A stretch of DNA of 64,000 bases from Sneathiellales bacterium (lineage in GTDB: Bacteria; Pseudomonadota; Alphaproteobacteria; JANQFL01). Under the pieces are notes generated by a model. It was not told where the DNA came from. It saw nothing but the letters and a program-made list of their open reading frames with translations, and did not search any database. Location: NCBI GenBank assembly GCA_028277845.1, contig JANQFL010000070.1, forward strand, positions 1 to 64,000. Reading direction: 5' to 3'. Below are positions 53,922 to 62,486 of the stretch, piece after piece. Numbering within the stretch: position 1 is the first letter of the stretch; the number at the start of each line of letters is the position of its first letter. A program made the position numbers and the translations under genes.

Positions 53922-55601
53922 ATGGCAAAGTATTTGTCCAACGTATTCGCCAAAGATAGATCGTCCTTGCTGACCAACCTTCTGGTGTTCTTTCTGTGCC
54001 TGTTCACCCCCTATCTGGTGTTCGTAACCAACGCTGAATTTTTGCTCGAGTCGGCGAACGCCTATTCGGTTGCGTTGTTTGCCGCATTTGCCGGCGTCCT
54101 TTCTGTCTTACTTCGGCTGACGCCGTACACATTGCTAAGAATCCTTATCCTCACCTGCTTGATTCTCTTGTTCATCGATATTCAGTTTGACTGGATTCAA
54201 TGGTGGGGAAAGAAGGTCTTGGCGACAACCATCGCTGTTTTCCTGGTATTGTGGATTGCCCGCAGACACGTTAGCGAGATCTTGGTTGCCATCCTTGGCG
54301 TTGCCGTCGTGACGACCGTTGTCACTTCGCCAGAAATTCTCGCGCCTTTGTTCGGCCCGGCAGCAGAGAAAAGGACGGCAGGCGGTACGAAAGACTTACC
54401 CGTCTACGTCCACATCATCCTCGACGAGCAACTAGGCATCGAAGGTTTCGATACATCGATTCCAAGCCACAAAGACATGAAAGAGGAAATCGGTCGATTC
54501 CTTTTGGATAACAGGTTCCGTGTATCGAGTAGAGCGTACAGTCGCTTCTACGATTCGATCGATGCGATCTCCTCTACTTTCAATTTTGGTCAGATAGAAA
54601 ACCTAGGTTCGACCTACACTGGGGACTCTTCGGACTACACTTTGCTGACAAACTCATATTTTGAGAACCTCATCTTAAAGGGTTACAAGATCAAGGTGTA
54701 TCAATCTACGTATATGGACTTCTGCAAATCTGTAGATACCGGGATAGACGAATGTTTAACCTATAAACACTTCGGCGTCTCGGGAGACGCATTAGCTGGA
54801 CTTTATAGATCTGAAAAGGCGTCCATTGTCTTAGGGCTATACAGCAAACTCTCGTTTTTCATTGACGAATTTATTTCGTTCTACAACAACATAAATCTCT
54901 TGGAAACTGTTGGCGTATCACTGCCTGAGTGGACGGCGTTTCCGGTTAAGGTTGGGCCGATACCTGCGTTACCCGTGTTCGACACCTTGATCGAAGATGT
55001 GTCCAATTCAACGGGTGGAACGGTGTTCTTGGCACACTTACTGATCCCCCACTATCCTTACTCCGTCGATTCGTCGTGCCAGATACGGCGACCCGTACTT
55101 AAGTGGTCCAAGCGCTATACGTTCTTGCCGCCCAATCCGCCGAACTCTCCACAATCCAGGCTCGCCCGCTACGAGGAGTATTTCTCCCAGATCCGATGTA
55201 CATTGCTCAAGCTCGACATCCTCCTGGATAAAATGAAATCAAAGGGAATATACAAAGAATCCACTATCATCATTCACGGTGACCACGGATCTCGAATAGT
55301 GCTGAACGAACCTCGATTTTCCAACAAAATGAATTTGTCTCGAAGAGACTACATTGACGCATTTTCAACGCTCTTTGCTGTCAAGACACCGAGTCTAGAG
55401 CCAGGATTTGATACAAGAATGCTCGCGCTCGATGAGCTATTGGGCGGCATAACTACGGATGGCATCGTTTCAACGCCCTTGAGCGGAAAAAATAAGAATC
55501 CATTCATCTTCCTACGCAAACAGGGTAGCTCAGAGCTTGTCAAGTTACCGATGCCAATCCTGCCATTCACACGGAATGAATCTTCTATTTCGAAGAACTA
55601 A
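53922..55601 (+). CDS. Membrane-anchored alkaline-phosphatase-superfamily (sulfatase-like) protein
   Basis: 559-residue protein with about five transmembrane helices in residues 15-140 followed by a large extracytoplasmic domain. That domain has alkaline-phosphatase-superfamily traits: VYVHIILDEQLG (first metal-site Asp), SRFYDSIDAISSTFNFG (region where Ser/Thr nucleophiles sit), FLAHLLIPHYPYSVD, and STIIIHGDHGSRI (Asp-His metal site). The layout resembles phosphoglycerol or phosphoethanolamine transferases of the LtaS/MdoB/EptA kind, although not a clear match to any. Last gene of the island operon; probably modifies a surface glycan or lipid. Lowest GC of the three. Confidence 0.75.
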   Translation: MAKYLSNVFAKDRSSLLTNLLVFFLCLFTPYLVFVTNAEFLLESANAYSVALFAAFAGVLSVLLRLTPYTLLRILILTCLILLFIDIQFDWIQWWGKKVLATTIAVFLVLWIARRHVSEILVAILGVAVVTTVVTSPEILAPLFGPAAEKRTAGGTKDLPVYVHIILDEQLGIEGFDTSIPSHKDMKEEIGRFLLDNRFRVSSRAYSRFYDSIDAISSTFNFGQIENLGSTYTGDSSDYTLLTNSYFENLILKGYKIKVYQSTYMDFCKSVDTGIDECLTYKHFGVSGDALAGLYRSEKASIVLGLYSKLSFFIDEFISFYNNINLLETVGVSLPEWTAFPVKVGPIPALPVFDTLIEDVSNSTGGTVFLAHLLIPHYPYSVDSSCQIRRPVLKWSKRYTFLPPNPPNSPQSRLARYEEYFSQIRCTLLKLDILLDKMKSKGIYKESTIIIHGDHGSRIVLNEPRFSNKMNLSRRDYIDAFSTLFAVKTPSLEPGFDTRMLALDELLGGITTDGIVSTPLSGKNKNPFIFLRKQGSSELVKLPMPILPFTRNESSISKN

Positions 55602-56407
55602 TTCTTTAAAATTTCAGTCTCGGACGGGCAGATCAACGACAGCCACCCAGTTCTCATTTTCGTCGTGTCGGGTGCACCAAGCGTTTATGGTTGGGCTGAA
55701 ATGAGTACGTTGGAAGAGCGAATCCATTGTAAATTCGCTTTTGAACTTTGGTCTCGAACCTAATTGAAGTAAGTCATGATCGGTGATGCGAGACGGTTAC
55801 AATCCAGTGCCCAGATTTATCCTCCTCGGCCCGCCACTTTAGCCGCCGCGACATCTTCAAGCAAAACCGCTCAGCCGCCCTTGCCGAGTGGGGTCGGCTG
55901 GCGGCCGGAGAGTGCCAGCCCTCCGTATTGAGAGGGCCAAGGCGATTGGTCTGACAAAGCCTGTCGGCGACGGAGATACTGAAGCTGCAGCAAGCGCAAG
56001 CAAAATGCTGACCCTAAGCGCAAGAATTCACTTTTAGTGAATTTGATATCGGCTAACCAGGATTCTCGACTCGATAACGCGCATCAGTTCGACTGTTCAC
56101 CAATCCAACCGGCTGCAGAGCGACGGGCGGCAAGCGCGAGATAGGCGTCCCCGCGCACCCAGTCATGGGCATGAACAGACGAATGGCCGGTCGAGCCTGC
56201 ATTCCGTCAAACTCCTCGCCACGATCAAATCTGCCATCAGAAAAATGGAAATCACAGAGCACTAAATTGTTTTTTACCTGATGCACAGGCCGAGCATAAG
56301 CTTGCCTCGGAAAAACGGTGAGGCCGATCCGGTGTGAATGGGGATTGTGAGCTTAACAACACCGCCTGCCGCCGAAACGCAGGGAACCAGTCAAGGAGAC
56401 GAGAGGG
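55602..56407. other. Gap at the right side of the tRNA-Ser island
   Basis: No gene supported. Positions 55819-55838 match the last 20 bases of the tRNA-Ser end region at 15 of 20 bases, including an identical CCGCCACT; this may be an old attachment site. A short frame around 55890-56038 recalls recombinase tails only vaguely. The last 130 bp should carry the promoter of the monooxygenase operon. Confidence 0.4.
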
Positions 56408-57112
56408 ATGTCGGAACCGAAAGTATTGTCGCCACAGCTCATCACAAATTCCGAAATGGTGTATCTGGTGTGGGAAGCCGCCGATAAAGAAGCTCTGGCA
56501 CGCTATGTTCCCGAAGGCTACCGTGCCAGCGACCAGGGCACCGTCTACATGAACCAGTATTGGGTGACCGATCAGGACCAACATTCCAACGGCGCGCACC
56601 CCAACGGCTGGGGACCGTACAGCCTGACATACCTGGGTGTTGAGCTGGCCGATCACGACCTGTTCGATGGCACCCCGTGCCGCTGGTGGACCCACTACTA
56701 CAATTCTTCCGAAAGCATGCGGACATATGCCAGTGACCGAGGCATTCCCGCGGCTCCAGGAAAAACGCATCTGGAAATCTCGGACACCGCCGTTGAGGCC
56801 ACGACGTTCATCGACGAAAAGCCGGTGATTCGCTCGAACATGACCTTTGAGAATCGGCGGAGCCCGACGGTCAGCGGTCAGCTTCTGTACCTGACGCGGC
56901 GTAACGGCAAGCTCGAGAAGGGCCGCTATCCCTTCGTCGGAAACGTGATGGAGGGTTTCGAGTGTCAATCGATCGAATTCCTCGATCCGGAGAGTCCGTT
57001 CCACGACCTGCGTCCGAATCATCCGTTGAATGTCACCTTCGGGTTCTATTCCCCGAATCTGACCTTTGTTTACCCGGGCGGCCAGCAGATGGCCGACGAA
57101 CAACCTTTTTAG
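56408..57112 (+). CDS. Acetoacetate decarboxylase-like protein at the head of the monooxygenase operon
   Basis: 234-residue protein matching the acetoacetate-decarboxylase superfamily in length and layout: VWEAADKEALARYVPEGYRASDQGTVYMNQYWV, an acidic central part, and a beta-rich C-terminus (LNVTFGFYSPNLTFVYPGG). I cannot identify the catalytic Lys with certainty, so true decarboxylase activity is unproven; ADC-fold dehydratase or lyase activities are also known. ATG 56408 follows GGAGACGAGAGGG. It lies 97 bp before the monooxygenase alpha gene on the same strand, which suggests a role in converting the oxidised product. Confidence 0.7.
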   Translation: MSEPKVLSPQLITNSEMVYLVWEAADKEALARYVPEGYRASDQGTVYMNQYWVTDQDQHSNGAHPNGWGPYSLTYLGVELADHDLFDGTPCRWWTHYYNSSESMRTYASDRGIPAAPGKTHLEISDTAVEATTFIDEKPVIRSNMTFENRRSPTVSGQLLYLTRRNGKLEKGRYPFVGNVMEGFECQSIEFLDPESPFHDLRPNHPLNVTFGFYSPNLTFVYPGGQQMADEQPF

Positions 57113-57209
57113 GCGGTCCGACTCGAATTCCGAAGACCTCCGACGCGTGGCCGGCGCCGCGCGTCAACCGGATCGGTTTGCGCCAAGCAATCAATATTGG
57201 AGGAAGGAA

Positions 57210-58700
57210 ATGGCTCTACTTGAACGTTCCGAATGGTACGACTACACGCGAATGACAAACTGGACGCCGAAGTTCGTCAGCGAAGAAGAAGTATTTCCTG
57301 CCATGCACTCCGGCATGGCGGACGTCCCGTTGTCCGTTTTTGACAGCTATGACGAACCTTACAAGATCTCTTATCGCGAGTATGTGGACGTGCAGCGGCA
57401 AAAAGATGCCGGCGCCTACTCCGTCAAGGCGGCGTTGGAACGCGCGGACATGTACAATCGGGCATCGCCCGGGTGGATCAGCGCGGCGAAGCTGCACTAC
57501 GGCGGCGTTCCGGTGGTTGAGTATCACGCCTCGCTTATGGAATCCCGATTCGTCCGTTTTGCCAAGGCTCCGGGAATGCGCAATATGGGCTGCTTCGGTG
57601 CCATGGACGAGAACCGTCATGCGCAAATCCAGTTGGCCTTCCCGCATGAATACATCGACAAGGACAGGCAGTTCGATTGGGCGACCCAAGGCTATCGCAC
57701 ACAGAACTGGGGAATTCTCGCGGCGCGTAATCTGTCAGACGATATGATGATGACGCGCGACGTGGTGCAGACCGCGATCATGCTTAACTTCGCGTTCGAA
57801 ACCGGCTTCACCAATCTGCAGTTCATCGGGCTGAGCGCCGACGCGGCGAACGCCGGCGATTACAGCTTCGCCAAAATGATCCAATCGGTCCAGTCCGACG
57901 AGGCGCGCCACGCGCAACTCGGCACACCCTTGCTGAAGTTGATGATGGAGAACGGCCACGAGGCCGAGGCCCAGCGCATGGTCGACATTTCGTTCTGGCG
58001 GACCTGGCGACTGTTTGCGGTGCTTTCGGGAATTCCCATGGATTACTACGTGCCGCTCGAGCATCGCGAGAACTCATGGAAAGAGTTCATGGAGGAGTGG
58101 ATCATCGAGCAGTTCGAGCGGAACCTGAGGGATCTCGGTCTCCAGCGTCCGTGGTACTGGGACTACTTCCTCGAGGATCTTTCCGAGGAGCATCACGGCC
58201 AACACATCGGAACCTACTCGTGGCGGCCGACCCTGTGGTGGAATCCTACCGCAGGCGTTTCCAAAAACGAGCGCGAGTGGCTGGAAGAGAAGTATCCGGG
58301 CTGGAACGATACCTTCGGCAAGGCATGGGACGTGGTCATCGACAACATGGCAAACGGTCGGATGGAGCAGACCGTGCCCGGAACATTGCCCGTCATCTGC
58401 AAGGTTTCCAACCTTCCGGTCGTCGGAATACCGTTCAAGACGGCGAAGATCGAACAGATCACCTACAAGGGTGAGAACATCCAATTCGGTTCGATCGTCG
58501 ACAAGTGGATATTCGAGCAAGACCCGGAGCGCTATTGCCGCACGCAGACGATCGTCGATCGTTTCCTGGCCGGCAAGGTCCAACCGGCCGACTTGGGTGG
58601 TGCACTCCAGTATATGGGCCTCGGTGTGGTCACGGATCCTGCCGACGACTCCATGGGCTACAGCTGGGTCGACGAGTATCGCCCTGCGGCAGCCGAATAA
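57210..58700 (+). CDS. tmoA: Soluble diiron monooxygenase alpha (hydroxylase) subunit, toluene/isoprene type
   Basis: 496-residue large hydroxylase subunit that carries the diiron centre and inserts one oxygen atom into an aromatic or alkene substrate. All six iron ligands are present at toluene-monooxygenase numbering: Glu104, Glu134, His137, Glu197, Glu231, His234; gate Thr201 is also conserved. The sequence from the N-terminus (ERSEWYDYTRMTNWTPKFV) to the tail (AGKVQPADLGGALQYMGL) aligns with TmoA/TouA. Substrate-pocket positions differ from remembered toluene-4-monooxygenase residues (176 is Ser rather than Phe). ATG 57210 follows GGAGGAAGG. Second gene of the operon. The symbol denotes the family role, not a proven substrate. 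Confidence 0.92.
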   Translation: MALLERSEWYDYTRMTNWTPKFVSEEEVFPAMHSGMADVPLSVFDSYDEPYKISYREYVDVQRQKDAGAYSVKAALERADMYNRASPGWISAAKLHYGGVPVVEYHASLMESRFVRFAKAPGMRNMGCFGAMDENRHAQIQLAFPHEYIDKDRQFDWATQGYRTQNWGILAARNLSDDMMMTRDVVQTAIMLNFAFETGFTNLQFIGLSADAANAGDYSFAKMIQSVQSDEARHAQLGTPLLKLMMENGHEAEAQRMVDISFWRTWRLFAVLSGIPMDYYVPLEHRENSWKEFMEEWIIEQFERNLRDLGLQRPWYWDYFLEDLSEEHHGQHIGTYSWRPTLWWNPTAGVSKNEREWLEEKYPGWNDTFGKAWDVVIDNMANGRMEQTVPGTLPVICKVSNLPVVGIPFKTAKIEQITYKGENIQFGSIVDKWIFEQDPERYCRTQTIVDRFLAGKVQPADLGGALQYMGLGVVTDPADDSMGYSWVDEYRPAAAE

Positions 58701-58722
58701 GCCCTGGAAAAGGAGATAGGAC

Positions 58723-58977
58723 ATGGCAACCGTACCGCTGGCGATTCTTTTCGAGGGAGACTTCGTCTTGAAACTTCTGCCCGTCGAAAGCGAAGACACG
58801 ATGGACGTGCTGGCCGAAAAGGCACGCACTGTCACCATCGGCGTCCATATCGCGGATCAGCCAGGCAAGGCGATCCGAGTTCGCAAGGAGGGCAATGAAG
58901 AACCGTACCCGCGCGACATGACCGTCGAAACTGCGGGGCTTACTCCAATGGACGGCGTGAACCTCTACTTCGAGTAG
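58723..58977 (+). CDS. tmoB: Monooxygenase gamma subunit (TmoB-like)
   Basis: 84-residue small hydroxylase subunit, ubiquitin-like, that completes the (alpha-beta-gamma)2 hydroxylase. It matches TmoB in length and pattern (VPLAILFEGDFVLKLLPVESEDTM, then MTVETAGLTPMDGVNLYFE). ATG 58723 behind AAAAGGAGAT; 22 bp after the alpha gene. In toluene and isoprene monooxygenase operons a Rieske ferredoxin gene would follow here, but the next gene is the effector. Confidence 0.9.
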   Translation: MATVPLAILFEGDFVLKLLPVESEDTMDVLAEKARTVTIGVHIADQPGKAIRVRKEGNEEPYPRDMTVETAGLTPMDGVNLYFE

Positions 58978-59040
58978 ACCCGAGCGTCAATCAGGACACC
59001 AGTTGCCGGCCCGTTTCGGTTCGGCGAGGAGGTAATGACA

Positions 59041-59334
59041 ATGTTGGATATCAATCGGGTCGTAGGGCCTGTCATGCAGTCGGGTGAGATCGCGCAGGCC
59101 GTTGTCGAGGCCATCAAGGAGGACAACGCTCCGAAGGAAGTAGAGGTCCTTGACCGCGGGTCCTACATCCGCATCTCCGTCGAGGATGAATGCGTCATCA
59201 ATCGCACGACCGTGGAACGCATGGTGGGGCGGCCATTCAAGATGTACGAGATGGAAGCCTACATGAGTGCGTTTAACGGGCAGATAGAAACCAGTACCGA
59301 ACAGGTGCGTTTCTACATGCTCGGGAACGCCTGA
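59041..59334 (+). CDS. tmoD: Monooxygenase effector / coupling protein (TmoD-like)
   Basis: 97-residue cofactorless regulatory protein that binds the hydroxylase and raises turnover and specificity. Typical pattern: NRVVGPVMQSGEIAQAVVEAI, DRGSYIRISVEDECVINRTTVERMVGRPFKMYEME. ATG 59041 lies 8 bases after AGGAGG; ATG 59035, only two bases after it, is unlikely. It follows the gamma gene directly instead of the ferredoxin. Confidence 0.92.
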   Translation: MLDINRVVGPVMQSGEIAQAVVEAIKEDNAPKEVEVLDRGSYIRISVEDECVINRTTVERMVGRPFKMYEMEAYMSAFNGQIETSTEQVRFYMLGNA

Positions 59335-59358
59335 ATACTGGAATCGGAAGGACAGGAC

Positions 59359-60348
59359 ATGTCTGAAAACGTCGCAACTCTGAAGCCATTGAAAACCTGG
59401 AGCCATCTCGCCAAGAATAGACGGCGGCCGAGTGAATACGAGATCGTTTCGACGAATCTACTGTGGAACATGAGCGAGAACACTCCGCCGGAGGCCGGTC
59501 AGGGGCTCGCCATGGACGAATGGCATCACAAGTACCGGTACGGTTCGCCGCTGACGCACTCCGACTGGGACGGGTTCCGCGATCCCGACAGCTTGGTCTA
59601 TCGGACCTACAACATCATCCAGGACGGTCAGGAAACATACGTCGAGAATTTGTGTGATGAGTATTCCAGCCTGGAGCACGACGCCGGCTTGGCACCGGAG
59701 TGGCTGGAAGCTCTGGAAGCATTCTACACACCGGCGCGTTACCCTCTGAATATCTGCATGATGAATGCAGGTTACGGGGCGGCGTTCGCCCGGTCCTCGA
59801 CGATCGTCAACACCTGGGTGTATCAGGCCGCGGACTCGCTGCGCCATCTCTCCAGGCTGGCCTACCGCACCGCTGAGCTCAAGAAGAACCACCCCTCTCG
59901 ACGTTTCGGAGATAGTGAACGCGAGGTCTGGGAACACTCGCCCGCTTGGCAGGGCTTCCGGGAGCTGTTCGAAAAATCGCTGGTCGCCTATGACGTAGGG
60001 GAACACTTCGTTGCGTTCAATCTCGTCGCAAAGGTTGCGTTCGATGAGACGCTCGTGGCCGAATTCGCCCGCTGCGCGCGGATCGCCGGCGACGACCTGG
60101 CGGCGCTGATTTCCGACAGCCATATGCGTGACGTTGAACGCAGCAGGCGCTGGAGCAGGGCTCTCGTCGAGTACTGTGTCGAGGATGATCCGGCCAACAA
60201 GGACGTGATCAACGGCTGGCTTGAAAAATGGGTTCCGCTCGCAGAACGCTCCGTTTCGGAACTGCTCTTGATATTGCCCGGTGCGGACGCCACCGCGGCA
60301 AATGCACGGGCTCGGAAGTTCCGCAATGATCTCGGTCTGGATCGTTGA
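59359..60348 (+). CDS. tmoE: Monooxygenase beta subunit (TmoE-like)
   Basis: 329-residue second hydroxylase subunit, ferritin-like fold without metal ligands. The pattern includes TWSHLAKNRRRPSEYEIVSTNLLW, YGSPLTHSDWDGFRDPDSLVYRTYNIIQDGQETYV, then LNICMMNAGYGAAFARSSTIVNTW and ADSLRHLSRLAYRTAEL, all usual for TmoE/TouE. ATG 59359 after GGAAGGACAG, 24 bp beyond the effector gene. Confidence 0.92.
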   Translation: MSENVATLKPLKTWSHLAKNRRRPSEYEIVSTNLLWNMSENTPPEAGQGLAMDEWHHKYRYGSPLTHSDWDGFRDPDSLVYRTYNIIQDGQETYVENLCDEYSSLEHDAGLAPEWLEALEAFYTPARYPLNICMMNAGYGAAFARSSTIVNTWVYQAADSLRHLSRLAYRTAELKKNHPSRRFGDSEREVWEHSPAWQGFRELFEKSLVAYDVGEHFVAFNLVAKVAFDETLVAEFARCARIAGDDLAALISDSHMRDVERSRRWSRALVEYCVEDDPANKDVINGWLEKWVPLAERSVSELLLILPGADATAANARARKFRNDLGLDR

Positions 60349-60429
60349 CGAAATCGCCTTCCTGTCCGAGGGGACGCGTGGGCCTGCCGCCTGCCGTCCC
60401 CCGGAACAAGTGGCGAGGAATGCCGCACA

Positions 60430-61443
60430 ATGACGGAAACGAGACACAAGATCACGATCGAGGGTGCGGGTGTATCGTTCGACTGCGCGGCGGATGATAC
60501 CATCCTGCGCGCGGGCCTGCGCGCCGGCTTCGGGCTGCCCTACGACTGTAACGTCGGCGCCTGCGGCAACTGCAGGACTAAGCTGGTGTCCGGCGATGTC
60601 GTCAGCAACTGGCCTGATGCCCCCGGGCTGTCGCCGCGCGATGTGCGCAAGGGCAAAATCCTGGGATGCCAGTGCCGTCCGACCGGCGACACGACGATCG
60701 ACGTGCGACTCGATCCCGGAATGGCGCCACCGGTACCGCCGCGCAAGACGCCCGTTCGTCTGACTTCCTGGAAATCGATAACCCATGACATGTTCCAGTT
60801 TGACTTCCAGGGCGAGGGTCCCGTTGACTTCGTGCCGGGTCAGTATGCGCTGATCACTCTTCCAGGCGTCGGTGCGCCGCGCGCCTATTCAATGGCCAAC
60901 TTGCCCAATGCCGAGGGGATGTGGAGCTTCATCATCCGTCGCGTGCCCGGGGGCAAGGCGACGTCGTGGCTGTTTGACTCCAAACAAGCCGGCGCGGTGG
61001 CCATCCTGGACGGGCCTTACGGCAACGCCTATCTGCGCGAGGACAATCCGCGCGACATCGTCTGTATCGCGGGTGGCTCGGGCTTGGCTCCGCTGGTATC
61101 GATCGTCCACGGTGTTGGTGCCAGGGCGGCGATGCAAAACCGCATCCGATTCTTCTATGGTGCGCGTACTCGAGACGATGTCTACGACCGCGGACTTCTG
61201 GCAAGCGCCGGCCTCTCCGCCGGTCGGATCGATCAAACGATCTCTCTCAGCGAGGGTTCGGCCTCGGGCGACTTGAGGGCCGGATTTATTCACGAGCATG
61301 TCCAGCAAGCCCTTCAAGGGCAAATGAACGAGTTCGTCTACTATGTGGCCGGCCCGCCTCCGATGACCGACGCTGTCACCAGAATGCTGGTGATTGACAA
61401 CCAGGTTGATATTGCAAACGTGCACTACGACCGATTCTTTTGA
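60430..61443 (+). CDS. tmoF: Monooxygenase NADH reductase (TmoF-like)
   Basis: 337-residue electron-transfer reductase that moves electrons from NADH to the Rieske ferredoxin. N-terminal plant-type [2Fe-2S] domain with Cys40, Cys45, Cys48 and Cys80 (YDCNVGACGNC, ILGCQC). An FAD domain follows (PRAYSMANLP), then an NAD domain (CIAGGSGLAPLVSIV, YYVAGPPPMTDAV). ATG 60430, 81 bp after the beta gene; this is the largest gap between the core genes. Confidence 0.92.
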   Translation: MTETRHKITIEGAGVSFDCAADDTILRAGLRAGFGLPYDCNVGACGNCRTKLVSGDVVSNWPDAPGLSPRDVRKGKILGCQCRPTGDTTIDVRLDPGMAPPVPPRKTPVRLTSWKSITHDMFQFDFQGEGPVDFVPGQYALITLPGVGAPRAYSMANLPNAEGMWSFIIRRVPGGKATSWLFDSKQAGAVAILDGPYGNAYLREDNPRDIVCIAGGSGLAPLVSIVHGVGARAAMQNRIRFFYGARTRDDVYDRGLLASAGLSAGRIDQTISLSEGSASGDLRAGFIHEHVQQALQGQMNEFVYYVAGPPPMTDAVTRMLVIDNQVDIANVHYDRFF

Positions 61444-61466
61444 CCTGGTGGCAACGGAGATCACCA

Positions 61467-61823
61467 ATGAATGAAATTGTGGAACGTACCTTCACCAAGG
61501 TCTGTACTTTGGACGACGTATGGGAAGGCGATATGGATTGCTTCGAGGTCGACGGGATCGAAGTTCTGATCATCGTCTTGGAAGGGGGGCGGGTTGTGGC
61601 CACCCAGTCCATCTGCCCGCACCAGAACGTCGAACTGGTCGAAGGGGAATTCGATGGTTCCAAGGTGTTGACGTGCAAACAACATCATTGGCAGTTCGAC
61701 GTCAGTACAGGAAAGGGCATCAATCCCGAGCACGCTGCCATTGCCATGTATCCGGTCAAGGTTGAGGGCGATGACGTCTTGGTGGACTTGCGTGGCGCAG
61801 AACCAATTTTCTGCGAGCCCTGA
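61467..61823 (+). CDS. tmoC: Rieske [2Fe-2S] ferredoxin of the monooxygenase (TmoC-like)
   Basis: 118-residue ferredoxin with an intact Rieske site: Cys50-x-His52 (SICPHQN) and Cys70-x2-His73 (TCKQHHWQF). It delivers electrons from the reductase to the hydroxylase. ATG 61467 is used; upstream in-frame codons overlap the reductase stop region. In toluene and isoprene operons this gene sits between gamma and effector genes; here it is moved behind the reductase, which is the main oddity of the operon. Confidence 0.9.
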   Translation: MNEIVERTFTKVCTLDDVWEGDMDCFEVDGIEVLIIVLEGGRVVATQSICPHQNVELVEGEFDGSKVLTCKQHHWQFDVSTGKGINPEHAAIAMYPVKVEGDDVLVDLRGAEPIFCEP

Positions 61824-61826
61824 GCC

Positions 61827-62471
61827 ATGAATTGGTCGACCGAACACCGAACCGGTGCCGGCAAGACGGTATCCGGTTCTTCCGGCGTCGTCCTCTACGG
61901 AGGCCCCACCTCGCCGTTCGCTCGCATGGCGCGGGTTTTCGGCGAGGAACTCGGATTGGGCTTCCGCTACGAGGTGATCGATGTCTACAACGCTGAATTC
62001 CTCGATCGCCTCAATCCGCTTCGTCAAATTCCGACGCTTGTCGTCGACGGCGAGCGAGCCGTTTTCGACAGCCGGACGATCTTCGACGTGATGGCCCGAT
62101 GGTCGGGCCGGGAGGATGTTCTTCCCGGTTGCGAAGACGCGCAGGCCACGAGGATTGCCCTTATGTTGGGCGCGACCGAAGCTTGTCTGCAGTACCGGAT
62201 GGAGATCGTTCGCCCGGAGGGGGAGCGTAGCCGGACCGTCGAGGAAAAGCTTTTGACGAGATTGGATCGTTGCCTGGATCATCTCGAAAGCATTGCCGGG
62301 CAAATTACCGACGGACCATTCCGTCTCGAACAAGTCGTCGCAGCCTGCACCTTGGAGTACGTCGATTATCGATACGCGCGGTCCTGGCGCGATCGCTGCC
62401 CGCGTCTGGATTCGTGGAGCAACGCATTCGCACAGCGTGGAAGCATGGTGCGCAGCCGGCCGGCCGAATGA
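61827..62471 (+). CDS. Glutathione S-transferase-like protein of the monooxygenase operon
   Basis: 214-residue GST-fold protein. The thioredoxin-like part is VVLYGGPTSPFARMARVFGEELGLGFRYEVI with cis-Pro in LRQIPTLVVDGERAVFDSRTIFDVM, and a helical C-terminal domain follows. It starts four bases after the ferredoxin stop, so it is part of the operon. In isoprene degradation a GST opens the epoxide formed by the monooxygenase; the presence here suggests that the product is an epoxide or another electrophile, an inference. Confidence 0.82.
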   Translation: MNWSTEHRTGAGKTVSGSSGVVLYGGPTSPFARMARVFGEELGLGFRYEVIDVYNAEFLDRLNPLRQIPTLVVDGERAVFDSRTIFDVMARWSGREDVLPGCEDAQATRIALMLGATEACLQYRMEIVRPEGERSRTVEEKLLTRLDRCLDHLESIAGQITDGPFRLEQVVAACTLEYVDYRYARSWRDRCPRLDSWSNAFAQRGSMVRSRPAE

Positions 62472-62486
62472 CCGCAGCCAAGCTGT

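Noticed and set aside
55890-56038. Short frame with RIERAKAIGLTKPVG, reminiscent of recombinase tails
   Set aside because: Too short and too weak a resemblance to call a recombinase remnant.
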